DNA of 64,000 nt from Chryseobacterium populi (GCF_000282115.1 NZ_AKJY01000118.1:17737-81736); one strand, 5' to 3'. Positions 9,412 through 18,140 are shown, numbered from the stretch's first letter. Notes: generated from the letters alone by a model not told the origin. Numbers and translations: made by a program.

Positions 9412-10449
9412 ATGAGTAATGTTTATGATAATATCCTTGGCCTGATAGGAAACACACCTATGGTAAAGCTAAATACTGTTACAAAAGATGTCCCTGCAAC
9501 TGTTTACGCCAAGCTAGAATCATATAATCCTGGACACTCCACTAAAGATAGAATTGCACTTCATATTATAGATAACGCTGAAAAAAAAGGTTTATTAAAA
9601 GAAGATTCTGTAGTTGTAGAAACTACTTCCGGTAACACCGGATTTTCTATTGCAATGGTTTGTATCATTAAAGGATATAAATGTATTCTCGCAGTAAGTG
9701 ATAAAACAAAACCTGAGAAAATTGCTTATTTAAAAGCTCTCGGTGCCACTGTATATATTTGCCCGGCAAATGTACCTGCAGATGACCCCAGATCTTATTA
9801 TGAAGTTGCCAAAAGAATCGCTTCAGAAACACCCAATTCAGTTTACATCAATCAATATTTTAATGAACTAAATATTGATGCACACTACCAAACCACAGGA
9901 CCTGAAATCTGGGAACAGACACAAGGTAAGATCACTCATCTTTTTGCCTGTACCGGAACGGGTGGAACTTTATCCGGATCGGCAAAGTTCTTAAAAGAAA
10001 AAAATCCGAACGTAAAGATCATCGGTGTAGATGCTGATGGCTCTATTCTTAAAAGCTACCACGAAACCGGGGAAATACACAAGGAAGACGTTCACCCTTA
10101 TCAGATTGAAGGAATGGGAAAAAATTTAATTCCTGCCGCTCTCCTTTTTGATAAAGTAGATGAATTTGTGAGGGTAAATGATGAAATGTCTGCTTACAGA
10201 ACCCGTGAAATTGCTTTGAAAGAAGCTATTATGGGTGGCTATACTACAGGAGCTGTCACCCAGGCTTTATTACAATATGCACAATCTCATGAATTTTCAA
10301 AAGATGATGTGATTGTTTTAATTTATCCGGATCACGGCTCAAGGTATATCACCAAAGTATACAGTGACCAATGGATGGCTGAGCAAGGTTTCGTTAACAA
10401 TTGCGTTCACAATTATGATGAAGTTTTCAAAACCGAATTCATTAAATAA
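9412..10449 (+). CDS. PLP-dependent cysteine/cysteate synthase family enzyme
   Basis: A 345-residue fold-type II PLP enzyme of the cysteine synthase family. The Schiff-base lysine is K45 in PGHSTKDR, the asparagine loop is TSGNTGF (73-79) and the phosphate-binding loop is GTGGTLSG. Ordinary CysK has SSVKDR at the lysine; the altered STKDR motif and the gene order suggest a paralogue with a different job. In Bacteroidetes such an enzyme next to an alpha-oxoamine synthase homologue is known to make L-cysteate from O-phosphoserine and sulfite, the first step of capnine/sulfonolipid synthesis; that assignment here is inference from context. Plain cysteine synthase is the alternative. A terminator-like hairpin separates it from the next gene by 72 bases. 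Confidence 0.75.
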   Translation: MSNVYDNILGLIGNTPMVKLNTVTKDVPATVYAKLESYNPGHSTKDRIALHIIDNAEKKGLLKEDSVVVETTSGNTGFSIAMVCIIKGYKCILAVSDKTKPEKIAYLKALGATVYICPANVPADDPRSYYEVAKRIASETPNSVYINQYFNELNIDAHYQTTGPEIWEQTQGKITHLFACTGTGGTLSGSAKFLKEKNPNVKIIGVDADGSILKSYHETGEIHKEDVHPYQIEGMGKNLIPAALLFDKVDEFVRVNDEMSAYRTREIALKEAIMGGYTTGAVTQALLQYAQSHEFSKDDVIVLIYPDHGSRYITKVYSDQWMAEQGFVNNCVHNYDEVFKTEFIK

Positions 10450-10469
10450 AAAATAAATTTATACAAATC

Positions 10470-10501
10470 AAGCCTTTTTGTAGATCACAAAAGGCTTTTT
10501 T
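10470..10501 (+). terminator. Intercistronic terminator-like hairpin
   Basis: AGCCTTTT (10471-10478) pairs with AAAAGGCT (10489-10496), followed by six T. It lies between the cysteate synthase-like gene and the acyltransferase gene. If it works, the downstream gene receives only read-through or its own promoter. Confidence 0.75.
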
Positions 10502-10521
10502 ACTAAAAAGTACTATACAAA

Positions 10522-11796
10522 ATGTTGGATATTTTTGAAAGAATAAAAGAAAATCCCGGACCTCTCGGACAGTTTGCAGATTATGGAGAAGGCTATTTTA
10601 TTTTCCCAAGACTGGAAGGTCCTATCGGTCCCAGAATGCAGTTCCAAGGAAGAGAAGTAATTTTCTGGAGTGCCAATGATTATTTAGGAATGTGTAACCA
10701 TCCTGAAGTTTTGGAAGCTGATGCTAAAGCTGCTGCCGAGTACGGAATGTTTTACCCGATGGGTGCAAGAGCAATGTCCGGAGAAACAGAACAGCACTTA
10801 CAGCTTGAAAGGGAACTGGCGGATTTCGTACAAAAAGAATCAGCATATTTACTAAATTTCGGATACCAGGGAATGGTTTCTACCATCGATGCTCTGGTAA
10901 GCAGAAATGATGTGATTGTTTATGATGTAGATTCCCACGCTTGTATCGTAGATGGCGTAAGATTACACTCCGGTAAAAGATTTACGTACAGACATAATGA
11001 TATTGAAAGTCTTGAAAAAAACCTTCAGAGAGCCACTAAAGTTGCTGAAGAAACAGGAGGCGGTATCCTGGTAATTACTGAAGGGGTTTTCGGGATGAGA
11101 GGCCAGCAGGGGAAAATAAAAGAAATCTGTGAGCTTAAATCAAAATATAATTTCAGGCTTTTAGTGGATGATGCCCACGGATTCGGAACGCTTGGTAAAA
11201 CTGGGGCCGGAGCCGGAGAAGAGCAGGGATGCCAGGATCAGATTGACGTGTATTTCTCAACTTTTGCAAAATCAATGGCCGGGTTTGGAGCATTTTTAGC
11301 AGGAGACAAAGATATTATCAGATATCTGAAATTCAACCTGAGATCTCAGATCTTCGCGAAATCTTTGACCATGCCAATGGTAATCGGTGGCTTGAAAAGA
11401 CTGGAATTGTTAAGAACAAGACCGGAAATCAAAGCAAAACTTTGGGAAAATGTAAATAAACTGCAGAACGGACTTAAAGAAAGGGGATTCAACATTGGTG
11501 ACACCAATACTTGTGTAACTCCGGTAATGATGCAGGGAACCCCGGTGGAAGCTACCCTTCTCGTAAAAGATTTAAGAGAAAATTACAGAATATTTACATC
11601 AGTTGTTGTTTATCCTGTAATTCCGAAGGGAATGATTTTATTAAGATTGATTCCTACCGCGTCTCACACGGATTCGGAAATTAATGAAACGCTTTCTGCA
11701 TTTGAAGCAATTCACGATAAATTAGTAAGTGGTTACTATAAAGAGCAGGAACAAAAATTATTAGAAGAACAAGGTTTAAGTTTCAAACCGATTTAA
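10522..11796 (+). CDS. Alpha-oxoamine synthase family acyltransferase, likely cysteate acyltransferase
   Basis: A 424-residue fold-type I PLP enzyme of the group that includes serine palmitoyltransferase, 2-amino-3-ketobutyrate CoA ligase and 8-amino-7-oxononanoate synthase. The PLP lysine is K250 in STFAKSM; DDAHGFGTLG holds the conserved Asp and His of the cofactor site, and MSGETEQHLQLE is the usual substrate-loop region. In Chryseobacterium, Flavobacterium and Capnocytophaga a protein of this family condenses a fatty acyl thioester with L-cysteate to build capnine, the base of sulfonolipids needed for gliding in some species. Pairing with the enzyme at 9412 supports that substrate over serine. 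There is no biotin operon or threonine dehydrogenase next to it, which argues against the other two family activities. Confidence 0.75.
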   Translation: MLDIFERIKENPGPLGQFADYGEGYFIFPRLEGPIGPRMQFQGREVIFWSANDYLGMCNHPEVLEADAKAAAEYGMFYPMGARAMSGETEQHLQLERELADFVQKESAYLLNFGYQGMVSTIDALVSRNDVIVYDVDSHACIVDGVRLHSGKRFTYRHNDIESLEKNLQRATKVAEETGGGILVITEGVFGMRGQQGKIKEICELKSKYNFRLLVDDAHGFGTLGKTGAGAGEEQGCQDQIDVYFSTFAKSMAGFGAFLAGDKDIIRYLKFNLRSQIFAKSLTMPMVIGGLKRLELLRTRPEIKAKLWENVNKLQNGLKERGFNIGDTNTCVTPVMMQGTPVEATLLVKDLRENYRIFTSVVVYPVIPKGMILLRLIPTASHTDSEINETLSAFEAIHDKLVSGYYKEQEQKLLEEQGLSFKPI

Positions 11797-11810
11797 TAAT
11801 AAAAATTTGA

Positions 11811-11840
11811 AAAACCACTGAAACCCATCAGTGGTTTTTT
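11811..11840 (+). terminator. Rho-independent terminator
   Basis: AAAACCACTG (11811-11820) pairs with CAGTGGTTTT (11829-11838), with a T tail. It ends the acyltransferase transcript 15 bases after the stop codon. Confidence 0.9.
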
Positions 11841-11875
11841 ATTATCAGTTTTAAAAGTTTTATAAAATAATATTA

Positions 11876-12754
11876 ATGAAGTTTAAAGGCTATGCTTTAG
11901 GAATTATTTCATCGGTTTCATACGGTCTGATTCCAATTTTTATCTTACCCGTTAAGCAGGCCCATTTTTCATTAGACATTACTTTATTTTATCGGTTTTT
12001 ATTTTCTGCACTGATGATCGGCGGATATTTACTGTATTCCAAAGAGAATCTTGCCATTAATAAGAAAGAAGGATTAATTTTAGCAACACTGGGAATGTGC
12101 TATGCACTTTCATCAGAATTCCTGTTTTTAGGATATGATTATCTCACAGCAGGAATCGCTTCTACCGTACTTTTTATTTATCCCGTTATTGTAGCATTGA
12201 TTATGTTTTTCTTTTACAGAGAGAAGCTGACAAAGCTTTCCGTTGTCTCATTGCTTCTTGCGTTTGCCGGAGTAATCGTTTTATGCTTAAAGGGAAAAGG
12301 ATTGGAAATTAATTATACAGGATTAGGAATTGTCATGTTAAGCTCACTTTTCTATGCCCTTTATATTATTATTGTCAACCAATCAAAAATCAAAGTTTCC
12401 GGTTTTAAGCTTTCTTTTTATTCGATGTTGTTTACCTCAGTTTTTTTTATGATTAAGGCATTCATCGGAAAAGAATCCTTTGAAATTCCATCAATAACGG
12501 TCTTTTTCAACTTTGCCATTTTTGCATTCCTCACCACTGTCATCTCAACTCTGTGCCTGGTATATGCAATTAAAAATATCGGTTCAACTCCGGCGGCAAT
12601 TTTAGGAGCCCTGGAACCGGTTGTTGCTGTTATGGTAAGCGTTTTGATTTTTCATGAAAAATTTACATTCAATTTACTCATCGGAATTTCATTAATCCTT
12701 TTCGGCGTTATTCTGAATGTTTTAGCAGGCAGTAAAAAGATGGCTCATTCATAA
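11876..12754 (+). CDS. EamA/DMT family transporter
   Basis: Inner-membrane protein of 292 residues with ten predicted hydrophobic helices arranged as two five-helix EamA repeats (about 1-140 and 150-285). The ends of the repeats carry the usual patterns: FIYPVIVALIMFFFYREKLT in the first half and PAAILGALEPVVAVMVS followed by HEKFT in the second. Members export metabolites or amino acids; the substrate cannot be read from sequence. It starts 35 bases after the preceding terminator and is followed 30 bases later by the radical SAM gene, with which it may be co-transcribed. Confidence 0.85.
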   Translation: MKFKGYALGIISSVSYGLIPIFILPVKQAHFSLDITLFYRFLFSALMIGGYLLYSKENLAINKKEGLILATLGMCYALSSEFLFLGYDYLTAGIASTVLFIYPVIVALIMFFFYREKLTKLSVVSLLLAFAGVIVLCLKGKGLEINYTGLGIVMLSSLFYALYIIIVNQSKIKVSGFKLSFYSMLFTSVFFMIKAFIGKESFEIPSITVFFNFAIFAFLTTVISTLCLVYAIKNIGSTPAAILGALEPVVAVMVSVLIFHEKFTFNLLIGISLILFGVILNVLAGSKKMAHS

Positions 12755-12784
12755 ATTTAAGATAACTTTGTAAAAATTTTACTG

Positions 12785-14980
12785 TTGAAAGATCTGCTTC
12801 TTATCACTCCGCCTTTTACCCAACTCAACACTCCGTATCCTGCAACTGCTTATATCAAAGGTTTTTTAAATACCCGGAATATTTTCAGCTACCAGATGGA
12901 TTTAGGGATTGAGGTTATTTTGAAATTATTTTCAAAAGAGGGACTTCAGGACGTTTTTAACAATAGAATTGACCTTAAAAACACTTCGGAAAACGCTCAG
13001 AGAATTTTTGCTTTAAGAGAAGAATACTTAAAAACCATTGACCAGGTTATTCTTTTTTTGCAGGGTAAAAACCCCACACTGGCAAGGCAAATCTGCAGTA
13101 TGAACTTTTTGCCGGAAGCCTCCCGCTTCAATCAGTTGGATGATATGGAATTTGCATTCGGAAATATGGGACTGCAGGACAAAGCCAAACATTTGGCCAC
13201 TTTATGTCTTGAAGATTTATCCGATTTTATCGTTGAAAATATAGACCCTGATTTCGGTTTCAGCAGATACGCGGAGCGGCTTGGGAAAAGTGCAAATTCT
13301 TTCAACGAATTATATTCAAAAATCTCCGGTGAGCCAACTTTTATTGATGGAATCACCTTAAAAATACTTCGGGGAAAACTGGGAACAGTTAATCCCAAAC
13401 TGGTCTGCTTTTCAATCCCGTTTCCCGGAAATTTATATTCTGCTTTCAGATGTGCAAAACTGATCAAAGAAAATTTTCCGGATATAAAAACAGCAATGGG
13501 TGGAGGTTTTCCAAATACTGAATTAAGGGAAATTAAGGATTCCAGGGTTTTTGAATTTTTCGACTTCATCACATTGGATGACGGCGAATTGCCTATTGAA
13601 TTACTTCATGAAAATATCAGCAATCAAAATAGTATTGCCGAAGCTGAATACAAAAGAACTTTCTTAATTGAAAATCAAAAAGTTATTTATAAAAACAATT
13701 CAAAAAAACACGATTATAAACAAGCTGAAATCGGAACTCCCGATTATACAGATTTACATCTGGATCAATATATTTCCGTTATTGAAATTGCCAACCCGAT
13801 GCACAGCTTATGGAGCGATGGCAGATGGAATAAGCTTACCATGGCTCATGGTTGCTATTGGGGTAAATGTACTTTTTGTGATATTTCTTTAGATTATATT
13901 AAAATTTACGAACCGATTTCCGCAAAAATTCTGGTGGACAGAATGGAAGAACTTATCAGAACCACCGGCGAAACAGGATTCCATTTTGTAGATGAAGCTG
14001 CTCCTCCAGCCTTAATGCGGGAAGTAGCCCTTGAAATTCTGCGAAGAAAATTAGTCGTTACCTGGTGGACCAATATAAGGTTTGAAAAAAGTTTCTCCCG
14101 GGATTTATGTTTCTTATTAAAGCTGTCCGGTTGTGTTGCCGTTTCCGGCGGACTTGAAGTTGCAAGTGACCGGCTTTTAAAATTAATTGATAAAGGTGTT
14201 TCCGTAGAACAGGTTGCCCGGGTGACAAGAAATTTCACCGAAGCAGGAATTATAGTTCACGCCTACCTGATGTACGGCTACCCCACTCAAACCATTCAGG
14301 AAACTATTGATTCTCTGGAAATGGTGAGACAAATGTTTGAAATGGGAATTTTACAAAGCGGTTTCTGGCATCAGTTTGCCATGACAGCCCATTCACCGGT
14401 CGGGATAAATCCTGAAGAATTTGGAGTTATTCCCATCAAGCAGGAAATTTTGTTTGCCAACAACGATATCGATTTTAAAGATAAAACCGGAATCGACCAT
14501 ACTCAATTCAGTTTTGGACTGAAGAAATCACTCTTCAATTATATGCATGGAATTAATTTTGAAATTCCATTACAGGATTGGTTTGATTTTAAAATTCCGA
14601 AAACAACCATTCATCCCGATTACATTCATGATGCTCTTTTTGAAAATGAGGATTTTAGTTTTAAGGGGAATTCAAAAGTGATTTTTTTAGATAAAAACGT
14701 AATCGCTGAGAATTACGTAAAAACAAAAAAACAAAACTCATGGCCGTATACACGATTGACATTCCATTTAAAAACAAATATCATCAAGATCGATCTGGAA
14801 CAGGAAAAAGCAGAATGGCTGATAGATGTACTTGAAGAAAATTCTACGGAAAGTGCTAAAAAAATTACCCTTCAACAACTTAAGGCTCAGTTTGAAGAAA
14901 GTTTTGAGGATTTTGAATTATTCTGGTTCTCAAAACCTATGCAGCAGCTGAAAGATAACGGGGTTATTTTGAGTTTATAA
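12785..14980 (+). CDS. B12-binding-type radical SAM protein with CX4CX2C cluster motif
   Basis: A 731-residue protein. Residues 1-330 hold an N-terminal domain with a Rossmann-like part resembling the cobalamin-binding domain (LVCFSIPFPGNLYSAF and AMGGGFPNTEL near 215-240). The radical SAM core follows, with the [4Fe-4S] ligands at C357, C362 and C365 in GCYWGKCTFCD. That spacing is CX4CX2C, one residue longer than the canonical CX3CX2C. The DxHxxG motif for base-off cobalamin is not evident. The start is TTG, chosen because the conserved N-terminus KDLLLITPPFTQLNTPYPAT begins there and no ATG fits; the first in-frame ATG would remove about 39 residues. The reaction is unknown. Confidence 0.8.
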   Translation: MKDLLLITPPFTQLNTPYPATAYIKGFLNTRNIFSYQMDLGIEVILKLFSKEGLQDVFNNRIDLKNTSENAQRIFALREEYLKTIDQVILFLQGKNPTLARQICSMNFLPEASRFNQLDDMEFAFGNMGLQDKAKHLATLCLEDLSDFIVENIDPDFGFSRYAERLGKSANSFNELYSKISGEPTFIDGITLKILRGKLGTVNPKLVCFSIPFPGNLYSAFRCAKLIKENFPDIKTAMGGGFPNTELREIKDSRVFEFFDFITLDDGELPIELLHENISNQNSIAEAEYKRTFLIENQKVIYKNNSKKHDYKQAEIGTPDYTDLHLDQYISVIEIANPMHSLWSDGRWNKLTMAHGCYWGKCTFCDISLDYIKIYEPISAKILVDRMEELIRTTGETGFHFVDEAAPPALMREVALEILRRKLVVTWWTNIRFEKSFSRDLCFLLKLSGCVAVSGGLEVASDRLLKLIDKGVSVEQVARVTRNFTEAGIIVHAYLMYGYPTQTIQETIDSLEMVRQMFEMGILQSGFWHQFAMTAHSPVGINPEEFGVIPIKQEILFANNDIDFKDKTGIDHTQFSFGLKKSLFNYMHGINFEIPLQDWFDFKIPKTTIHPDYIHDALFENEDFSFKGNSKVIFLDKNVIAENYVKTKKQNSWPYTRLTFHLKTNIIKIDLEQEKAEWLIDVLEENSTESAKKITLQQLKAQFEESFEDFELFWFSKPMQQLKDNGVILSL

Positions 14981-15283
14981 ATTTTTTTAATATGCACACA
15001 ACTTTTGTCATTCCGTAGGAATCTCAGCATTACATTCAGACTATTCATTATTTAGAGACAAAAGCTCTGGATCAACAGATGTTTTATTCATTATTACAGT
15101 ATCAATTTTTATCTCCGATAAAAATCCTAGCGTTTTAAAGCTGTTGCAGTCTAAAAGTTTTGCATCACTGTCTCAGGTTAATCGCAAAGGCGCAAGGATG
15201 TATGAAAACCTTTTTTGTTTTTAAGACGCAAGAAAATCAAAACTAAATGGAAATTAAAACAAATAATTCAATAAACTATAAGT
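14981..15283. other. Non-coding spacer with decayed dispersed repeats
   Basis: No ORF of credible composition. It contains words such as CATTCCGTAGGAATCTCAGC (15010-15029) and CGCAAAGGCGCAAG (15183-15196), with a second TTAAGACGCAAG (about 15220-15231). These look like remnants of dispersed intergenic repeats rather than unique regulatory sequence; the repeat origin is recollection, not shown within this window. Confidence 0.4.
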
Positions 15284-15316
15284 AAAACCTCCTGAAATTG
15301 ATTTCAGGAGGTTTTT
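15284..15316 (-). terminator. Rho-independent terminator (bidirectional form)
   Basis: AAAACCTCCTGAAAT (15284-15298) pairs with ATTTCAGGAGGTTTT (15301-15315), a 15-bp perfect stem with T runs on both strands. It ends the minus-strand exported-protein gene whose stop is at 15342. Confidence 0.9.
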
Positions 15317-15341
15317 ATGATTTAATGATAAAATTTAATTT

Positions 15342-16163
15342 TTATTTCTGTACACCGTCTTTTACCACTTCACCAACTTCTACTTTTTCTTTAATTTTAA
15401 TAAAGTTCGGATCTAAGATAGCCATTCGTTCTGCAATAGCTTTATAAGTCGGGAATTTTAGAATAGAGGCCCTTCCTGACATTTCCCTGTAAAGGGTAAA
15501 AGTTTTTCCGCCTGCGGTTTTTAATTGTTTCGTTGTTGTGATATATTTTCCGATGTATTTACTATTCGCATCATAAATTTCAATATCCACAAAAGTTTTT
15601 TCTGCAATGGTATCATCTGAGCCGAAACTTACCGGCAGATTGGTAAAATATCCTACCGGAACTCCGTTGCTCAGAATTTCCCCGACACTATTCACTTCAA
15701 TTTTCAGCTTATCAATTTTACTTCTTGTAGTATATGCTTCTTTTGTCTTGGTATCAAGCTTTCTTTTGGGGATATTTTTAAAAAGATCATCTAAATTTTT
15801 GATATTGATTCCTTTATTATCGATTATTTTCAGGCCTTTTATGGAGGTATAGACTGCTGATTTTTCCTCCCCGGAAAATGCCGACGGAGAAATGTAATCC
15901 AGCTCAATTGACTTTTCCCGGTTGTATACTCTGTTGAGCTTTATGTAACTATCTCTTACAGAATCAACGATGCTTTTATCTATAAATTCTATGGTATAAA
16001 TGGGAGTTTCTTTTAAATCCATAAAGGTATATTCACTCGACTTATTTGATATTTTGGCTACGTGCACTCCATCAAGACTTACAATACCTCTTTTGGTTTT
16101 GAAATTCTGAGCATTGATCAGAATGCCCAAAACTGTAAACAACATGATCATACTTTTCTTCAT
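15342..16163 (-). CDS. Exported protein of unknown function
   Basis: A 273-residue protein with an N-terminal signal peptide (MKKSMIMLFTVLGILINA, cleavage before QN). I do not recognise a domain. The mature part is mixed alpha/beta and rich in Lys, Ile and Thr; the C-terminal region ends AILDPNFIKIKEKVEVGEVVKDG without a T9SS sorting domain or anchor, so it is probably periplasmic or loosely envelope-associated. It stands between the atpDC unit and a terminator and has its own terminator downstream. Confidence 0.7.
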   Translation of the reverse strand: MKKSMIMLFTVLGILINAQNFKTKRGIVSLDGVHVAKISNKSSEYTFMDLKETPIYTIEFIDKSIVDSVRDSYIKLNRVYNREKSIELDYISPSAFSGEEKSAVYTSIKGLKIIDNKGINIKNLDDLFKNIPKRKLDTKTKEAYTTRSKIDKLKIEVNSVGEILSNGVPVGYFTNLPVSFGSDDTIAEKTFVDIEIYDANSKYIGKYITTTKQLKTAGGKTFTLYREMSGRASILKFPTYKAIAERMAILDPNFIKIKEKVEVGEVVKDGVQK

Positions 16164-16186
16164 AAAATCAGATTTCTACATCACAT

Positions 16187-16216
16187 AAAAAAAGTGTAAC
16201 CAAAGTTACACTTTTT
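16187..16216 (-). terminator. Terminator of the atpD-atpC transcript
   Basis: AAAAAGTGTAAC (16189-16200) pairs perfectly with GTTACACTTTTT (16205-16216) around a CAAA loop. It lies 26 bases past the atpC stop on the minus strand. Confidence 0.9.
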
Positions 16217-16242
16217 GAAAATATATTTAGCTTTTCATTTAA

Positions 16243-16524
16243 TTATTCACAAAGGATAATTCCTTTATTATGATTAAATTCTACAACACCGCTTTTGATA
16301 AGATAAGAAAAAACTGAGTCTTTCTCATTTTCTTTGGTAAAATTTTTAGCATAAGCCTCATCAATAGAATTAGCAAACAGCTTTACTTTACCACCCATTA
16401 AAGAAGAAACAATTCCTGCGTGGTTTTTCATGATGTGAAATTCACCATTTTTCCCAGGCAACAATACAGAGTTTACTTCTCCTTCAAAAACTACGTATTC
16501 TGGTGTTAAAATTTTTATATTCAT
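16243..16524 (-). CDS. atpC: F1Fo ATP synthase epsilon subunit (short form)
   Basis: Epsilon subunit of the ATP synthase central stalk, linking the gamma subunit to the c-ring. The N-terminal beta-sandwich is clear: MNIKILTPEYVVFEGEVNSV (1-20), then LLPGKNGEFHIMKNHAG. At 93 residues it lacks the C-terminal helical hairpin present in the usual 130-140-residue subunit, which in other bacteria can inhibit ATP hydrolysis. It follows atpD by 87 bases, a gap filled by a degenerate repeat (16544-16608). The other ATP synthase genes are not in the window, in keeping with the split atp loci of Bacteroidetes. Confidence 0.9.
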   Translation of the reverse strand: MNIKILTPEYVVFEGEVNSVLLPGKNGEFHIMKNHAGIVSSLMGGKVKLFANSIDEAYAKNFTKENEKDSVFSYLIKSGVVEFNHNKGIILCE

Positions 16525-16543
16525 TTTAATTTAGATTAAAAGA

Positions 16544-16608
16544 TTTCAGACTTCAGATTTCAGACACTAAAGTCTCATGTCTATAATCTGATATCTTGAT
16601 GTCTAATT
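16544..16608. repeat. Degenerate CAGACTTCAGATTT-type repeat
   Basis: The atpD-atpC gap is built of near-repeats (GATTTCAGACTTCAGATTTC, then variants of CTGATATCTTGATGTCT). It is of the same low-complexity intergenic type as other spacers in this window, though with a different unit. Confidence 0.5.
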
Positions 16609-16611
16609 TAA

Positions 16612-18120
16612 TTAAGCGTTATCAGCCAACATTTTCTGTCCTGCTGCGATAGCTTCTTCAATAGTTCCTTTAAGGTTGAAAGCAGCTTCCGGTAAGTGAT
16701 CTAATTCACCGTCCATAATCATATTGAATCCTTTGATGGTATCTTTGATATCTACCAATGATCCCGGGATACCTGTAAACTGTTCAGCTACATGGAAAGG
16801 CTGAGATAAGAATCTCTGAACTTTTCTTGCACGGTAAACTACTGATTTATCTTCTTCAGAAAGCTCTTCCATACCAAGGATCGCGATGATATCCTGAAGC
16901 GCTTTGTATCTCTGAAGAATTTCTTTCACTCTTTGAGCACAGTTATAATGTTCTTCACCGATAATTTCCGGAGCTAAGATTCTTGACGTAGAAGCCAATG
17001 GATCTACCGCAGGATAAATACCTAATGAAGCAATTTTTCTATCCAATACTGTTGTTGCATCCAAGTGGGCAAACGTAGTTGCAGGAGCCGGGTCAGTTAA
17101 GTCATCTGCAGGTACGTAAACCGCCTGTACTGAAGTAATTGAACCATTTTTAGTTGAAGTAATTCTTTCCTGCATTGCCCCCATTTCAGAAGCAAGTGTC
17201 GGTTGGTAACCTACTGCAGATGGCATACGACCAAGAAGTGCAGATACCTCAGAACCGGCCTGTGTAAAACGGAAGATGTTGTCTACAAAGAAAAGTACGT
17301 CTCTGCCCTGTCCGCTTTCTCCACCATCTCTATAATATTCAGCTAATGTAAGACCGGAAAGTGCTACTCTCGCTCTTGCACCAGGTGGCTCATTCATCTG
17401 TCCGAAAACGAATGCAGCTTTTGAATCTTTCATAGCCTCTAAGTCTACTTTAGAAAGATCCCAACCTCCGTTTTCCATTGAGTGCATGAAATCATCACCA
17501 TATTTGATAATTCCTGATTCAAGCATCTCTCTTAAAAGGTCATTTCCTTCTCTCGTTCTTTCACCTACTCCGGCAAAAACCGAAAGACCTCCGTGTCCTT
17601 TTGCAATATTGTTAATCAACTCCTGAATCAATACTGTTTTACCTACACCGGCACCACCGAACAAACCAATTTTACCTCCTTTTGCGTAAGGCTCAACTAA
17701 GTCGATTACTTTAATACCTGTAAATAAAACTTCTGCAGAAGTTGAAAGTTGATCAAATTTTGGAGCTGGTCTGTGAATTGGAAGACCACCATCCTTAGAA
17801 ATATTTTGAAGCCCGTCGATAGCATCACCAACTACGTTGAAAAGTCTTCCGTTTACAGCCTCACCAATTGGCATTGTAATAGGATTTCCGTATCCGATTA
17901 CTTCCTGCCCTCTTGTAAGACCATCTGTAGCGTCCATTGCGATACATCTTACTGTATCTTCACCAATATGTTGTTCTACCTCTAAGATTACTTTTTCACC
18001 GTTTCCTTTTGTAATTTCCAACGCGTCATAAATACTTGGAACTGCTTCCACATCAGTAAATACTACGTCGATTACCGGACCAATAATTTGAGAAATTTTT
18101 CCTTTAATTTGGTTTGCCAT
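16612..18120 (-). CDS. atpD: F1Fo ATP synthase beta subunit
   Basis: Catalytic subunit of F1 ATPase, 502 residues. Walker A is GGAGVGKTVL, Walker B is RDVLFFVDNIFRFTQ, the catalytic-site glutamate is in GERTREGND, and the hinge motif GMEELSEEDK matches the DELSEED loop that contacts the central stalk. The C-terminal part has the usual AEQFTGIPG segment. It is the first gene of a two-gene atpD-atpC unit with a near-perfect promoter directly upstream. Confidence 0.98.
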   Translation of the reverse strand: MANQIKGKISQIIGPVIDVVFTDVEAVPSIYDALEITKGNGEKVILEVEQHIGEDTVRCIAMDATDGLTRGQEVIGYGNPITMPIGEAVNGRLFNVVGDAIDGLQNISKDGGLPIHRPAPKFDQLSTSAEVLFTGIKVIDLVEPYAKGGKIGLFGGAGVGKTVLIQELINNIAKGHGGLSVFAGVGERTREGNDLLREMLESGIIKYGDDFMHSMENGGWDLSKVDLEAMKDSKAAFVFGQMNEPPGARARVALSGLTLAEYYRDGGESGQGRDVLFFVDNIFRFTQAGSEVSALLGRMPSAVGYQPTLASEMGAMQERITSTKNGSITSVQAVYVPADDLTDPAPATTFAHLDATTVLDRKIASLGIYPAVDPLASTSRILAPEIIGEEHYNCAQRVKEILQRYKALQDIIAILGMEELSEEDKSVVYRARKVQRFLSQPFHVAEQFTGIPGSLVDIKDTIKGFNMIMDGELDHLPEAAFNLKGTIEEAIAAGQKMLADNA

Positions 18121-18140
18121 TGCTAAATTTTTTCTTGGTG

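Noticed and set aside
10522..11796. Reading the PLP acyltransferase as biotin-pathway BioF or threonine-degradation Kbl
   Set aside because: No bio or tdh genes nearby, and pairing with a cysteate synthase-like gene fits a cysteate acyltransferase better; family assignment alone cannot decide.
16240..16248. TTATTCACA, a consensus DnaA box
   Set aside because: It is the stop and last codons of atpC; a single coding-region match has no support as a DnaA site.
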